Counted from the first letter of the stretch, positions 21,948-33,317 are shown. The stretch is 64,000 nt of DNA from Cryptomeria japonica (GCF_030272615.1 NC_081408.1:66817546-66881545); one strand, 5' to 3'. Program-made: numbers and translations. Notes: generated by a model from the letters alone, not told the origin.

Positions 21948-21960
21948 CAAAGGGGGAGAT
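21948..21960 (+). promoter_or_regulatory. Polypurine tract of a Copia element
   Basis: CAAAGGGGGAGAT followed directly by TGTTGGCAAT is the classical polypurine tract and LTR start of plant Copia elements. Confidence 0.85.
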
Positions 21961-22865
21961 TGTTGGCAATGGTCACTGATTCGGGTTATAGGTGTTGTCA
22001 TTGATGGCAACACACTTCATGGGAGATCTAAGAATCAAGGTAACTTGCATTCACTTCATTGACATTCAGGGAACCGACAGGCATGTAACTAGCAAACTTG
22101 GAACTGATATTCTAAGTCTGACAAAGGAGATTGATTCGGCAAGCGTGGAAGCGAAAACGGTCATATTGTTTCATTTTAATATTTTGTTTGGGACGACATG
22201 CATCTTATCTTTTGAGATATGATTGTAAACCAACATAAGGTATTTGTGTTTATTCATGTAAATGGGTATATAAGTCAGTCAGGGTTAGGTCATTTTGTGG
22301 ATATGAACGATAAGAGATGTGATAGGTTATGTGATGCTATGCAAGAAAGATCTTGATCGATAGAATGCGAATGTAAGGATCTATAATCAGGCTTGATTAG
22401 AGGTTTGGGAGGCAGTCTAAATTACTAGCAAGGGAGGTTACAGTATAATGGGTACAAACAATAGTTTAATTGAAACTCATCCAGTATAGAAGAGGCACAT
22501 TTTGAGTTCATTTATTGTTTGTAATCTAGTACATTGGATCTGTAGTCAGTGAGGATCCTTTTGTGTTGAGTATTGTGGTCTAGGCAGTGTGCCTTCCTAC
22601 ATGTGCAAGCCCCTCTTGTAATATTTATTCAGTTGGCCAGTGGATAGATATTGTGGGTCACCAATCCCACCGTGGTTTTTCCTCTTTGAGGTTTTCCACA
22701 TATAAATCTCTGTGTTATGGTGTTGATTCATGTGTTTGCATTAATATTACTTGTTGTTACTTTCTTTTATGCATACTAGTTAATAATTGGATTTGTTAAT
22801 AAGGCAAAATATTATAACCGTCAAAACAATGATTCACCCCATCCTCTCAGTGTTTTTGGATTTCA
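21961..22865 (+). repeat. Copia LTR, shared border between a 3' tail and a gag
   Basis: It starts TGTTGGCAATGGTCACTG. A TATA box GGTATATAAG lies at about 22264. The right end near 22865 (GATTCACCCC, then ...TTGGATTTCA) matches in style the end of the other Copia LTRs in this window. A 3' internal region lies to its left and gag to its right, so it served as 3' LTR of one unit and 5' LTR of the next, or the flanks were joined by recombination. No clear primer-binding site is seen after it. Confidence 0.65.
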
Positions 22866-22911
22866 ATAGGTTCCTCTTTATAAAGATTAACCACTTGAGG
22901 TAGATATAAAG

Positions 22912-24200
22912 ATGACACAAGACCTTCATGTTAAAGCATTGATGTTTGGTGGAACAAACTTTAATTATTCATAAGAAATAATGTTGTCTTACTTGGAGGC
23001 ATTGAATTATATAATCTAGGAGATTATTTAGATGGGTTATCAAACCCCTCTAAAAAGACCATCAACTTTGGATGAAATTAAGCCTCACAAGAAAAATTTA
23101 AAAGATAGAATAATTCTTATCAACTATATTAGTGATGAAGTATTTGACAAGGTTAAAGGAATGAAATAAGTGAAGGAAATTTGAAACAAGTTGTGCTACA
23201 TATATGAAGGTGATCCAAAGACTCATCAAGAAAAACCTTTGAACCTAAAGAGAAAATTTGAAGGTTTTAGAATGGCTAATGATAAAAGTGTTAAAAACTA
23301 CATACATAGAGTGAATGATATAGTGGAGGCTATTAAAGATGCTGGTAGAATACCAAAAGAAAGTGATGTCATTAAAAAGACCTTTTTTACATTGACTAAA
23401 CCCTATAAACTAAATAAGTGTTCTATTGAAGAATGCCATGATCTGAATAAGTGCACAATTGATCAAATTATCAGAATATTGTTTCCTTATGAAATTGGAG
23501 ATATTGAAGCTCTTAAATCCCATCAAAGAGAAGTTGTATTTAACATTTTAAGGATATTAGGAGATGAATCAAAAACAAGTGAGAATATGGATGAGGCTGA
23601 AGAAAACTTTGTAAAAAGACTGAAGTGAGGAACTAGAAAGTTTACAAAGGTAAGTTGCCCTCGAAATACTTTAATTGTGGAAGAATTGGTCATTATGCTT
23701 CTAAATGTATCCAAAAAAGAAGATTACAAAAATTTGATGATGTTGAAAAGAAAAGTAGATATAGAAGAAATAATTTTTAGAAAATAACATATGACAGAGA
23801 TAAAGGGAAAAAGAGTTTTTCCTCTATGACAACACATTCATCTAAGGAAGAAGATGTTGAAGACTCGAATAAGGAATATGTTTTTTTGGCTATAGAGGAC
23901 AAGTATCAAGAAATATTTGAAAGATCAGAAGAGAATAGTACACTGCATGTTGAAGTTGAACCAAGGCCATGGATTATTGTTTCTAGATCCTCCAAACACA
24001 TGGCCAAAGACAATGACAAGTTTATCACTTTGAAGAAGTATGATGGCGAATCAATAAAATTTGTAGGAGAAGAAGTTGCACTGATTTGTGGAATAGGGGG
24101 TATCTTGATTGATGGTAAGCATAAAAATAATGGTGTATATTATGTAGAAGGTTTGGGACATAGTTTATTGAGTGTTAGTCAAATAAAAATGGTACCGTCC
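22912..24200 (+). pseudogene. Copia gag and start of protease, truncated
   Basis: An ATG at 22912 opens MTQDLHVKALMFGGTNFNYS, the usual Copia gag start. The UBN2-type gag core is open at 23191-23628 (MANDKSVKNYIHRVNDIVEA). A CCHC knuckle follows (FNCGRIGHYASKC), then the protease: WIIVSRSSKHMAKDNDKF, where the expected D-S-G is degraded, and YYVEGLGHSLLSVSQI. The Copia homology stops at about 24190 and unrelated sequence follows. There are several stops in the first 280 bp. Confidence 0.85.
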
Positions 24201-24374
24201 AAGGTGAAGGGAAATATGGTTAGATCACCACTTAAGAAGATACCATCCAATTTCTTAGGGATGTTGCTAAAGACCAATCTTCTATTGGTACATGTGTATG
24301 CTCCATTTCCTATCTCAATTTTTGAAAGATTATTTTTTCAGACCCAAACACTAAAGTCATTCAATGATTAACTT

Positions 24375-24845
24375 GGTCTAGTAATACCATGTCTCTTGTA
24401 TTTCTTATCCAAAAATGGTATTTTAGCCTCCCCCAGATATGCAATGAGGGAAGGCATAAGACTCAATAAAGCTATCCAACTGAACCCACAATTCACATTT
24501 AAAAAGACAATAATACACCATAAACATTAATAAATAGGAGCTACAAATTAGTACTCAGACTCGATCATTTGCCACCAACTTAATGCTTTCTATCCCCCAA
24601 TTTCTCAAAGCATACTAAAGAGGGATTCCAAAGAACTACTAGTCTGCCAAAAGATGCATTTGATTAAGTAACCTCCACTTTCCATTTCCTCAACCCTTTG
24701 GTGAAGAATGTAATGTCTATGGTGGATACTTTAGTTTCTTATATTAGTATTGCATCAGCCTTGGTCAAGAACTTGACTTGGCATCTTTTGTTAGGGGCAT
24801 TTAAGCCCTAAACATTCCTTGATAAGACAATCATGGCCCTTTGAA
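24375..24845 (-). pseudogene. LINE ORF2 N-terminus, AP-type endonuclease start
   Basis: An ATG at about 24832-24834 opens MIVLSRNV, stop, GLNAPNKRCQVKFL, followed by ETKVSTIDITFFTKGLRKWK and LVVLWNPLF. These match the first blocks of the plant L1 endonuclease (S-W-N-x-R-G-L-N, Q-E-T-K, the catalytic Glu being present). Near 24410 the pattern SFIES...GG-stop-NTIF corresponds to the G-G-D-F-N block. The sequence ends shortly after. The endonuclease would nick target DNA. Confidence 0.75.
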
Positions 24846-26270
24846 AAGTGGCTTTCCCTTTTGTGGTTCCAAAAGTGATGTGATCTTAAGATAACAATCT
24901 ACTCCACCATCTTTTCTCCTTAGGTGATGTAGAGATTTCCTCCCCACTCTCTTGCTCAAATCCTTTTTGCAATCTGACCTTGCTTTGTTGACAGGAATTT
25001 TTGGAATGACCAATTTCTCTTGGTTGGTTTGTTTTCTTGACGTAGTATCATTCTTCTTTCAAAAAGACGAGACCATTCTCCTTTACTTCCATTTATCATT
25101 CCTCCATCAATTTCTACAAGAGGGTTTTTTTCCTTTTTTATCTAATTCTAACCTTGGGGCCAGGCTTAGTTTTGAATCCTTAATTTTCTCTTTTGAAATT
25201 CTGAGGAACTTGAAAATGGTGTTTAAGGCTAACAAATATATATCCCTGATTTCAAAAACTTGATATCTTTGTTGTCCAATGGGCATCTCTTTCACGATTT
25301 CTCCTTCCTTGATGCCTTGCTCCATTGATTCCCCTTCCTTATCAAGAGCTCATTATTCTAGAAGCCTTAAAAAATGATCCATTTTTATCATGACATTGCC
25401 CTCATCCAATATTGCCATAAGCTACATATTGATATCTTTTTGAATTTTTATTGTTTCTTCAAAGAAGTGGATCAATTCCCGGTTTTAACGCTCCAACCCT
25501 ATGTATTCAAGGCTTGTTTGTAGGGGGCACTTAGGTAAGTGATGCGTAATGGTGAGTTTATCAATTTCAACCTCCAATTTTGAGTTGCTAGGGGATAATT
25601 TCCTCTTCTTTGTACTATCACCAAGGTCCAACTTCACCATAGGTGTCTTTCCTATAGATTTTCCCTTTGAATCTTTTAAATCAACTTCTTGCATAACAAA
25701 TGAGATAGGGTTAGGGTTTTGAGGATTTTTGAATTTGTAAGGGCTTTTGGAATCATGAGTCAAACAATTAGTTTGAAACTTGGGCCCTAAAATACATATG
25801 GCCTTATAAAGGTTAGTGTCCATCTCTACTTATTGTATCCATTTTCCTTTCTTCAGGATGATCTAATCATCTAGGGTTTTTAGATCCCTATCTATATTCA
25901 CATATATTATTGCTTTTGATTCTATTTTACCGAAGAATAAATCATCTTCCTCCCTAATAAATGAACCCAATTCCTCCTCAATTCTGCCAAGAGCCTCCAT
26001 GCTCCAATACTTGAAAGACAAGTTTTTCAGTTTGATCCATCTAAGTAGCTTCTTGATGATATGTTTATTAGGATCAAAATCTAGTTCTCAGTCCAAATAA
26101 TTAACATTAAAAACCTTAGAAAATTGAGTTTTTATGTATAATCTGTCCTTTTAGAAACACATTCATTCATTCAATAAACCAAAAAAAAAAACCTCCAGCC
26201 AAGGATCTATTGTTTACCTGGTTGTTGTAGGTGTCTACCCATCATTCCAGAATCCGCTTTATCAGACAAT
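24830..26270 (-). pseudogene. LINE ORF1, DUF4283-type nucleic-acid-binding protein
   Basis: The minus frame reads LLRWIKLKNLSFKYWSMEAL, GRIEEELGSFIREEDD, ESKAIIYVNIDRDLKTLDD and GKWIQ.VEMDTN, the plant LINE DUF4283 pattern with its W-[I/V]-x-[L/F]-x-x-L-[P/S]-x-x-Y/W core. A cysteine region follows (CILGPKFQTNCLTHDS). The C-terminal end holds a basic block KSVGRK-like (KRVGRKSLHHLRRKDGGVD) that runs up to the start of ORF2. In plants ORF1 binds element RNA. Several stops and shifts are present. Confidence 0.75.
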
Positions 26271-26639
26271 TTATTCCATGTACTAAGCAAAAAAGCCAAA
26301 AAACTTTCCAAGTGAGTCTAAAATGGATCCCTGATTTCAGATTGCGTGACAAAGGCCCTACTATGCTTATTCGGACTTGTGGCTTGATCGGATTTTTGTT
26401 TGAGATCCCCATTTTGATCTCAGGACCTCCCAAACCTAAATTTTGTATTATTGTTATTGAATGATTATGTTTGTTTGTCTTGGTATTCCCCCAACTTTCT
26501 ATCTTTCCATTCGTTGTACTTCTGTGATCGAGGTTGCCATGTATTTCTTTGAAAATTAGAATTGAATGAGAAAGGATAATCTATAAAGCAAACAACTTTA
26601 ATCATTTTAGCTTTCCAAATTACCTACCTCCCGTCTCTT

Positions 26640-27180
26640 GTCTCGATGAACTCCAGGCTGCCCAGTCCAGGATGTTTAGTTTCTATTTACAATGCCACCC
26701 AAGCGGTCCAATCCTTCCATAGGCGTGCACCCACGCCTGCAATTCCTGTGCCCTCCATATCACACAAACACCGTTATTTTTATCAATCTCGTGCCGTTGC
26801 ATTCTGTATTTGAAACCCTGGGGATCGTGAGATTTATGTTCAGTCAAGATCTGGCCAGATCGGTTGTGAAAACAATAAACTCCGTTGCGTTCCGTTCTGC
26901 CACATGTAGAACACCGCAATTGTTCAAGAATCCGTTTCATGTTGGAATTTGGTTCCAAACCCTGGCGATCTGAGCTTTATGTTGAGTCAAGATCTTGCCA
27001 GATCGGTTGTGGAAAAAGCTTCCGCAATTTAACAAAATCCGCAAACACCGTTCTCGGATGTATTCCATTCTGCCACCTGTAGATTACGGGAGTTGTTCCA
27101 TTTTGTGTTGGAAATTGGTTCCACACCTATGCGATCCTGAGTTATAAGTTCATTCAAGATCAAATGCTCTCAGTTTTCAA
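26640..27180 (-). repeat. Diverged tandem units of about 150 bp upstream of the LINE
   Basis: Blocks such as CAAACCCTGGCGATCTGAG, CAGTCAAGATCTGGCCAGAT, CGGTTGTGRAAA, TTCCGTTCTGCCACATGTAG and ATTGTTCAAGAATCCG recur about every 150 bp, in at least two full and two partial units (starts near 26806, 26955 and 27110). The stretch is richer in CpG than its surroundings. It lies just upstream of LINE ORF1 on the minus strand, so it may be a monomer-type LINE 5' UTR. Confidence 0.7.
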
Positions 27181-28170
27181 TTTCTGGGGGAGAAAGATAA
27201 TGTAAATCTTTGACCAGATAAATATCTGTGGGAAATCGAGATCCATCTATATTCTCGTAAAGGCGAAGTGGCTCACACAGCCCGAAACCGCTAATTACGG
27301 AAGTGGCAGGGCAGTTAAAAACAAAGTCTCGAGAACTGAGAGTTGCGTTTCAGTCGTTCGTTTTGAACGAATCCTTCCAAAGCAGGTTTTGTGTTTATTT
27401 GTTTTAATTTCAAACGGAAAATTTTAACTCTGTAGTGCGGCGTTTGCATCGGGGTTTAAATTTGATGGCCGTATGGCTGTATTTTCGGTTAAAATTTAGA
27501 AATTCGGGTTTCAATTTGATGGCCGCCTGGCTGTATTTATGGTTATATTTTATATTAAATGTAATTTTTTAATATATATTTAATTTGTATATGAATTTAT
27601 TTATAATATAGGTCTTAATGTTTTAAAAAAATAAAATTGAAGGGTTCATGGTCATAAAATATTATTTAAGAGCATTGTTGACTATGGTGGTAGAACTTTA
27701 CATTATGTTGTGAGTAGGTAAATTTATTTTTAATTTAGAAATATTAAATTGTAATATTTATCTATGATATGAAAAGGGTATAATTTTGATTTAAATTATT
27801 GAGATGATTTTGGAAAATATTTTAAAAATATATAAAATTAAGAATTCATATATATATACAAAAGAATCTAAATTATACTACATTTAAAAAGTTAAAATTG
27901 TTTTGTCTTATCTATCCATCTTTTATTATGTCGGACATTACATCTAACAAAATAAGATGTTATCTCACGTGTCTTATTTATTGCATGTTTGTTTTATTAT
28001 GTCGGACATTACATATAACACAATAAGATATCATCTCACATGCCTTATCTGTCCTGACATCTTATAGAAAAATAGTTGACACAACAAACATCTTATCTTT
28101 ACAAAGATTGGCGTCATCTTATGTCAAAAGCAATGTTAAAAAGCCTTAGAATCACAACATAATATGTCAG
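27181..28170. other. No gene seen; two short tandem duplications
   Basis: A ~65-bp duplication lies at about 27450-27540 (TTTGATGGCCGTATGGCTGT, then TTTGATGGCCGCCTGGCTGT). A ~75-bp duplication lies at about 27915-28060 (TTTTATTATGTCGGACATTA in both halves). The rest is AT-rich. The part 27181-27450 has several CpG and is not obviously transposon. It could be 5' flank or intron of the RST-domain gene, but no exon was recognised. Confidence 0.5.
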
Positions 28171-28504
28171 CGTCTGCTTGGATGCCATTTCTAAGCCTTT
28201 TTAACGTAATTGAAAAATTCCTATCTTCATTAAGTATCAGTTTATTAAAGAAGCATTCTGGTAATTGCAGGGTAGATCTTTTCATTATTGTTTATTTTCA
28301 AGAGGGTTTGTCTTTTATGTTTAAGAGAGTTTATCTTCTATGTACTAAAATAAAAAGTAGTAAATACTAAACAAACTTACATGTTTTGTGGCATTCCAGG
28401 AAAGGAAAATTAGTCGAGAAGACCTCATAAGAAGCTTGAGAATGATTGCTCGTTATAGATTGCTTATTTCAGCTCTAAGAATGATTCTTGGCCCAAAAAA
28501 TTGA
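28171..28504 (+). pseudogene. Two exons encoding an RST-like domain (RCD1/SRO/TAF4 family), gene fragment
   Basis: Exon 28171-28271 encodes SAWMPFLSLFNVIEKFLSSL and LLKKHSGNCR. Exon 28400-28504 encodes ERKISREDLIRSLRMIA, RYRLLISALRMILGPKN and a stop. The intron 28272-28399 has GT...AG borders (GGTAGATC and CATTCCAG) and joins the exons in phase 0, so that the R-E-R-K-I-S-R junction is continuous. Together they follow the RST pattern W-M-x-F-x-x-L-[F/L]-x-x-[I/L] ... K-I-S-R-[D/E]-x-[L/F]-[I/V]-[R/K]-x-[L/V]-R-x-I ... L-L-x-S-A-[L/I]. RST domains bind transcription factors, and in RCD1/SRO proteins they form the C-terminal end after a PARP-like domain. No PARP or WWE exon is visible upstream, so this is a gene fragment or the last exons of a gene with very long introns. 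There are no stops inside either exon. The family call rests on my reading of the pattern. Confidence 0.58.
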
Positions 28505-29940
28505 GCCTTCAGTGGATTCAAACATGCAAATAATGCAGCTGAACGTTCATCGATGGGACTCAAAACTTGATCTCTATATAGGTTATATCAAGGTTGTATA
28601 GTTTTTAAGTAGAAGACATTCCTTATGTGAAAGATGGAGAATATAATGTATCATTTTTGGAATTTATATGTTTTTCACTTATGTTGGCAAGCTACATGTG
28701 TAAGGAAGATGCCTTAGTTTTGATAAATAGGGCTGCAGATTAGGGGCATCGTTTTGAGTCCTCAATGACATGAGTGTCATTTTTGGAAGAACTATCCCAT
28801 TAGTTTTTCTGTTGTATGCCTCTCTATATAAGAATTGTTTTGCAATTAAATTTGAGTGATGCAATCTAATGTTTGATTTTGATTTCTACTCTCTTGACTA
28901 TCTTTCTTGATCATGGATTTATGCATCTTTTTTATGTAAATTGTTTTGATTGTTGGGCAGTTTTATGAACCTGTTGTATGTAAATTATTTAATTTTTAGG
29001 GATAAAATAAATTTATCTGATTTGTATATATCAAAACCCTATAATGACTATAAAATAGTAATCTCTTAAAAGTATTAATCATTTCCAATTTTTTTTTAAA
29101 TATATAGCTATAGCTAAAATGTTCTGATTAATATGAAAAATAGGTTTTAAGGACCCGAAACCTTTAACATAAGAGAAAAAGATAGTTCAACAGAGAACAA
29201 CAAGACCAGCAATGAAACAACATACAAAAGATTGGCAAGAAGGCCAGTAAACCGAACAGACATCAAAATACTAGGAACAACAAAGCGAAATAGACTAGAT
29301 AAAAGACCTGGTCAGCTAACAACATCTACAAAGACTTAAGAAGATCAGTCGCCTTGATGACCAACATGGATGAAATATTAACTCATATTAGAATGTCAAT
29401 TATATTTTTAAGCCTAGAACATTGATGAGCCACTGAATGTTATCCTTTTAACAAAATTTCTCAAATAGAAAAGAGCTTAGAAAAGAAAAATTTAATTATC
29501 TATTGATGAAACAAATTTAAAACCATTATTATCTATTAATGTAACTCCGAGGTAGATTTCATTCCTAAAGCTGATCATTCAAAAGAGAGTTCAAAAGGGA
29601 TGATTTTCCTGGGGTTTGAAAAGAGGCTACATTGCTCCTTATGAAGTGCAATAAATTGAATGGGAGATTCAAACAGTTCCATTTTTTAGTTTTTCCCCAT
29701 GCTTAACCATTTAGAATATGGTGTTAAGATGGATTTCTCTTATTGATTTTTTTTGGTCTCTCTCTCAGTCTGTGGTTATTGGTGAAACTAAAAATTTCCT
29801 TCTACTGCACCAAGGGTTTATTCTACATCTATATAATATCTACTTAAATAACACCCTCATTAATGGACAGGTCAATGACCCCTGTACCATCCCTTTAATC
29901 CCACCTTGTTTGTTGAACTTTCAAATAAATCAAAAAGTAA
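28505..29940. other. No gene supported; possible 3' UTR, then transposon debris
   Basis: The first 400 bp after the RST stop are AT-rich and could be its 3' UTR. From about 29135 to 29350 a purine-rich stretch (GGACCCGAAACCTTTAACA...) may be the reversed tail of a LINE, which I cannot confirm. No domain is seen in the open frame 29718-30125. Confidence 0.4.
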
Positions 29941-29941
29941 A

Positions 29942-30640
29942 GCCATCATCTCTACTCCTTATCCGAATGGGGACCCTACCTAGGCCGATCCTAGTAGGTT
30001 GGATAGAAATAAGAACCCTCAAGCCCCTCCCATTCTTGAATGCATTATTGAACAGCCAGAGGCAGAGGAGAATTTTTTTGAGGACTTTGCTTCCTCATGG
30101 TCTACTAGGCCAAAGTGGTCTCTAGACAACCCTCCTTGTAATTTTAACACCCCTTCTAGCCCCTCATTTGGCTCTTCTCCTCCCTCACTTGCTAACTCAT
30201 CGAGGAACTGAGATTTCCTAGCCTTTGTTGATAAGGTCAATGAGATTTGTGATTCCTACAACAAATAGGAAGCTATAATTTGGTGGCTCTCGAGCCAATT
30301 AAATGTCGCAAGAAAGAAAAATAATAGACTTGAGGCCCTCACTAAGGTGGACATAAGAGCTTCCTTTTAGGCAATAGATGATAAGGATCAAAGGGTTTGA
30401 GTGGCGACAAATGATTTAGTAGATAAGCTTGAGAAGTTCAAAGGGCTAGAAGAGGATTTAAAGTGGCTCTATGAAAAGATGGACCACAAGGATAATAGAA
30501 AGGATTCGATGAAGGAAATTGAGGTTTTGCAAGAGAACTAGATGTCAAAGAAGAACTTTGCAACTCTCTAGGCCATTCAAGAAGAAATTGATAGAAGGTA
30601 CAATAAAAAAAATATCACTTGGATTCATCTCCTGCTAATA
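29942..30640 (+). pseudogene. Decayed ORF of unknown function with coiled coil
   Basis: One frame reads through about seven stops yet keeps protein-like composition over ~230 codons. It begins Pro-rich and acidic (PPILECIIEQPEAEENFFED, TRPKWSLDNPPCNFNTPSSP) and continues helical and charged (FLAFVDKVNEICDSYNK, VDKLEKFKGLEEDLKWLYEK, MKEIEVLQEN). I do not recognise it. Absence of frameshifts suggests a formerly coding unit, possibly an accessory transposon ORF. Confidence 0.4.
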
Positions 30641-31829
30641 TGCAAGATTTCCCTACTATTTATTTAGGTAAAGGTTTGAACAAGAGGCTCTTCTTCTTTA
30701 ACACAATTAATACGATGAGTCAAGATTGCAAAATTGACAAACCCTCCACTAGGTAGGCCATAGGTTAGTGTCTTTAGTTGTCTAATATTTGTTCTTTTCA
30801 TCTAGTCTCATCTTTTGGTTTTGTGGTGTTTAGTTCCAAGTATTAATTGGTATTTATTCAATTTGGTAACTAGCCTTCTTTTTTGGGGTTCTCACTCCTT
30901 GTGACACCCTGAGTTTCTTGGCTTTAGTCTCTATGTAATGGTTCGACCCTCTCCCAATTCAATCTAATTATAACTTAAAACCTTTATTCACACAAATCCC
31001 AAAAATTTTAGCATATTTTAATTCATAATTGACATTTTTCATGATACCATAGGTTCAAAGAATTTGAAAACCAACTACTTAATTTACTAGAATAATTTTG
31101 TGGGAGAATATTGATGATTAGCAACAAAAAATTGGGGAAGCAATAGCTAACTTGAAAGTGCTACTCTAGAACTAGCAGATCCCAACAAAATTGTTCTCAC
31201 TATTGTAGTTGTTGTTTTGGACGAAATGTGGATATAATAAAACTACCTACTCCATTCTTTCCTTCATTGCCTTTATTTGGTTCCATTAGGAAATAAAATT
31301 TATAGCGAATGATTAAAAGATTTAAAAGAATTAAATATTTCCACTATAATGACCTTATCTAAATATGTTGATGAGGCATCTAGTATAATGTCAGAGTTTT
31401 AATTTGTTTAAAATACTTTATATTCAAATTCCTAACACTATTCACCTAAATTACGCTAAAATAAATTCAAACATGGAATTGCAATGATTAAAAGATAATC
31501 TTGTGAATGACAGCCTATCTCTACACGGATAATATCAGAAAGAGGGATTGGTGAATGTCACATTTAATTTTTAATCTCATATAGCCAATTACCATTTAAA
31601 AAATAATCATAAATTGTTATTTCTTAAAAATCCTTTTAATCCCCCAATCCAACTTTAAAAATCCTTTCAAATTGTTATTCCCATACTACACCTCTTTTAA
31701 CTCGTTTAAAGAAAAAATGTATTAGTTAAACATAGAAGATACTCTAACATTTTATCAACTTAAATAGTCCTCTCTTCAGTTTTAAATTATAAATAGATCT
31801 TAAATTTGTTCAAGATATCATGAACAAAA
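30641..31829. other. No gene seen
   Basis: AT-rich sequence with short open frames only. It lies directly upstream of recognisable LINE ORF2 sequence, so it may hold the decayed endonuclease part of that LINE, but I could not read it in any frame. Confidence 0.4.
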
Positions 31830-31859
31830 AAATTATGAATTATGAAGTTATATTTTTCA

Positions 31860-32020
31860 ACATCTCCTCAAACCATTCACTCTAGAGAAAATCAAAATAG
31901 TTGTATTTTCTATGTCCCCTATCTAAGTACAAGGACTAGATAGTTTTTCTACCATGATTTGTTAGAAAAGTTATCACTTTATGGGTCGAGATGTTTGGTA
32001 TGTAGTAAAGGAACAAATAC
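31860..32020 (+). pseudogene. LINE ORF2 reverse transcriptase, segment 1
   Basis: The frame reads HLLKPFTLEKIKIVVFSMSP, stop, VQGLDSFSTMIC, stop, KSYHFMGRDVWYVVKEQI. This is the L1 RT start, where K-A-P-G-x-D-G-F is the consensus and QGLDSF occupies that place. It ends at the AATAC target site of the Copia insertion. Confidence 0.75.
32016..32020. repeat. Target-site duplication AATAC, left copy
   Basis: AATAC abuts the left LTR border at 32021 and is repeated at 39112-39116 beyond the right LTR border. Confidence 0.9.
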
Positions 32021-33317
32021 TGTTAGCAGCAATCAAGAAGGAAGAATGAGAGTGGGGGGGGGGGGGGGGCTGGGTGAATCAATCTTCACCGAATAACAAC
32101 AAATTAAATTCCAAAAAAAAACTAAAACAGATAAACTGCAGTAACAGATAGATAAGAAAATTAACAGCACAACACACAACACCAAGATTTTGAAGTGGAA
32201 AACCTAGTTAAGGGAAAAACTGCGATGGGAACCTACCCACAATAAGATGATGCTCTGGAATAGTATGTGAAAATATTACAATGGGGAATGCACATGCATT
32301 CAGGAACACTGCCTAGAGCCCACTACTCAAAAGACATATGCTCACAAGGCTACAACCCTCAGGGAAGTCTCACTAACTTACAATGTGATTCAGACTACAA
32401 TCTAGAAGGAATTAAGCACAATGATAGCATCTACAAATGCCTAATGACAGTTTTGATTAAGTACAGTTGTTTTCTCTGCAACACCAAATACACCTCAACA
32501 CTTCACTGAATGATATATCCTTGTTCACACATTTACCTCTCTTTGATAATGCAAACACAATAGTGACACCTAAATTACATAAGTATACCACTTATATATA
32601 CAAATCATCAACCTTGATAACAAGGTCGATTAAACCCTCAACCCTAAACTCATAATTACAAAAATTACATTACACGATACAAAGATTGACCACAAAACCA
32701 TTATTATGATTTACATTACATATCATGGACCTAATTCAAATTGCCAAACAATTATATCCATTAGAAATCTCACCAAGATCAACCACAACATGCTACACCA
32801 CAGGAAATACTGGGTAATATACAAATCATCACCGGTTCATATAAATCACCAAAAACTCACAAAAAGATCAATTTAGATCACCAAAACAAATAAGACATGA
32901 CTAGGAAACACCAGAAAGGATGTTAGAATCATCTAAAACAGTTGCACCAATACCTATTTTCAAATCTTCATTGATCAATGTCTCAAAGCTCAAGAACACA
33001 ATGAATTAGCAGTTGTCACGAGGAAAGATAACTTGCAGAGAACAAAATCATGAACCATATAAAATTAAGACACACAAGGTCATCCCAAACAATAATCCAA
33101 ATTCTCAGCACAAGATTTGATAACAATGGAATATACTGAAAGAAATACTAGATTCTGCAAAACAGTGATCAGTACAACCAAACTACAAAACCAGACCAAA
33201 AACTCTTCCCAAACTCACCAAAATAACTCAGAAGAATATATTGACTTCAATGAAAACAACATATCTTAGAAGAAACAATGAACAAACAAATCCAAAAATC
33301 TCTCCAATAATCCAACA
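32021..33317 (-). repeat. 3' LTR of the Copia element
   Basis: Plus-strand borders are TGTTAGCAGC and AATCCAACA. It matches 37839-39111 along its length. A mononucleotide G run lies at about 32056-32072. Open frames inside (for example 32267-32509) are not genes. Confidence 0.93.

Larger units (their letters stand above)
24375..26640 (-). mobile_element. L1-type LINE, minus strand, 5' half (ORF1 and start of ORF2)
   Basis: Read leftward, ORF1 with a DUF4283-type region (about 26500-25480) is followed by its basic tail (~25010-24836) and then by the beginning of the ORF2 endonuclease, which stops at about 24375. A LINE that keeps its 5' half and loses its 3' half is unusual, because LINEs normally lose the 5' end. 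The missing part was presumably removed by deletion at the junction with the Copia fragment. Confidence 0.75.

Noticed and set aside
29135-29350. Reversed LINE 3' tail
   Set aside because: It resembles LINE tail sequence in style, but no coding block or poly(A) border could be confirmed.
32267-32655. Open frames in the Copia LTR
   Set aside because: They lie fully within a defined LTR and are not shared with the other LTR.
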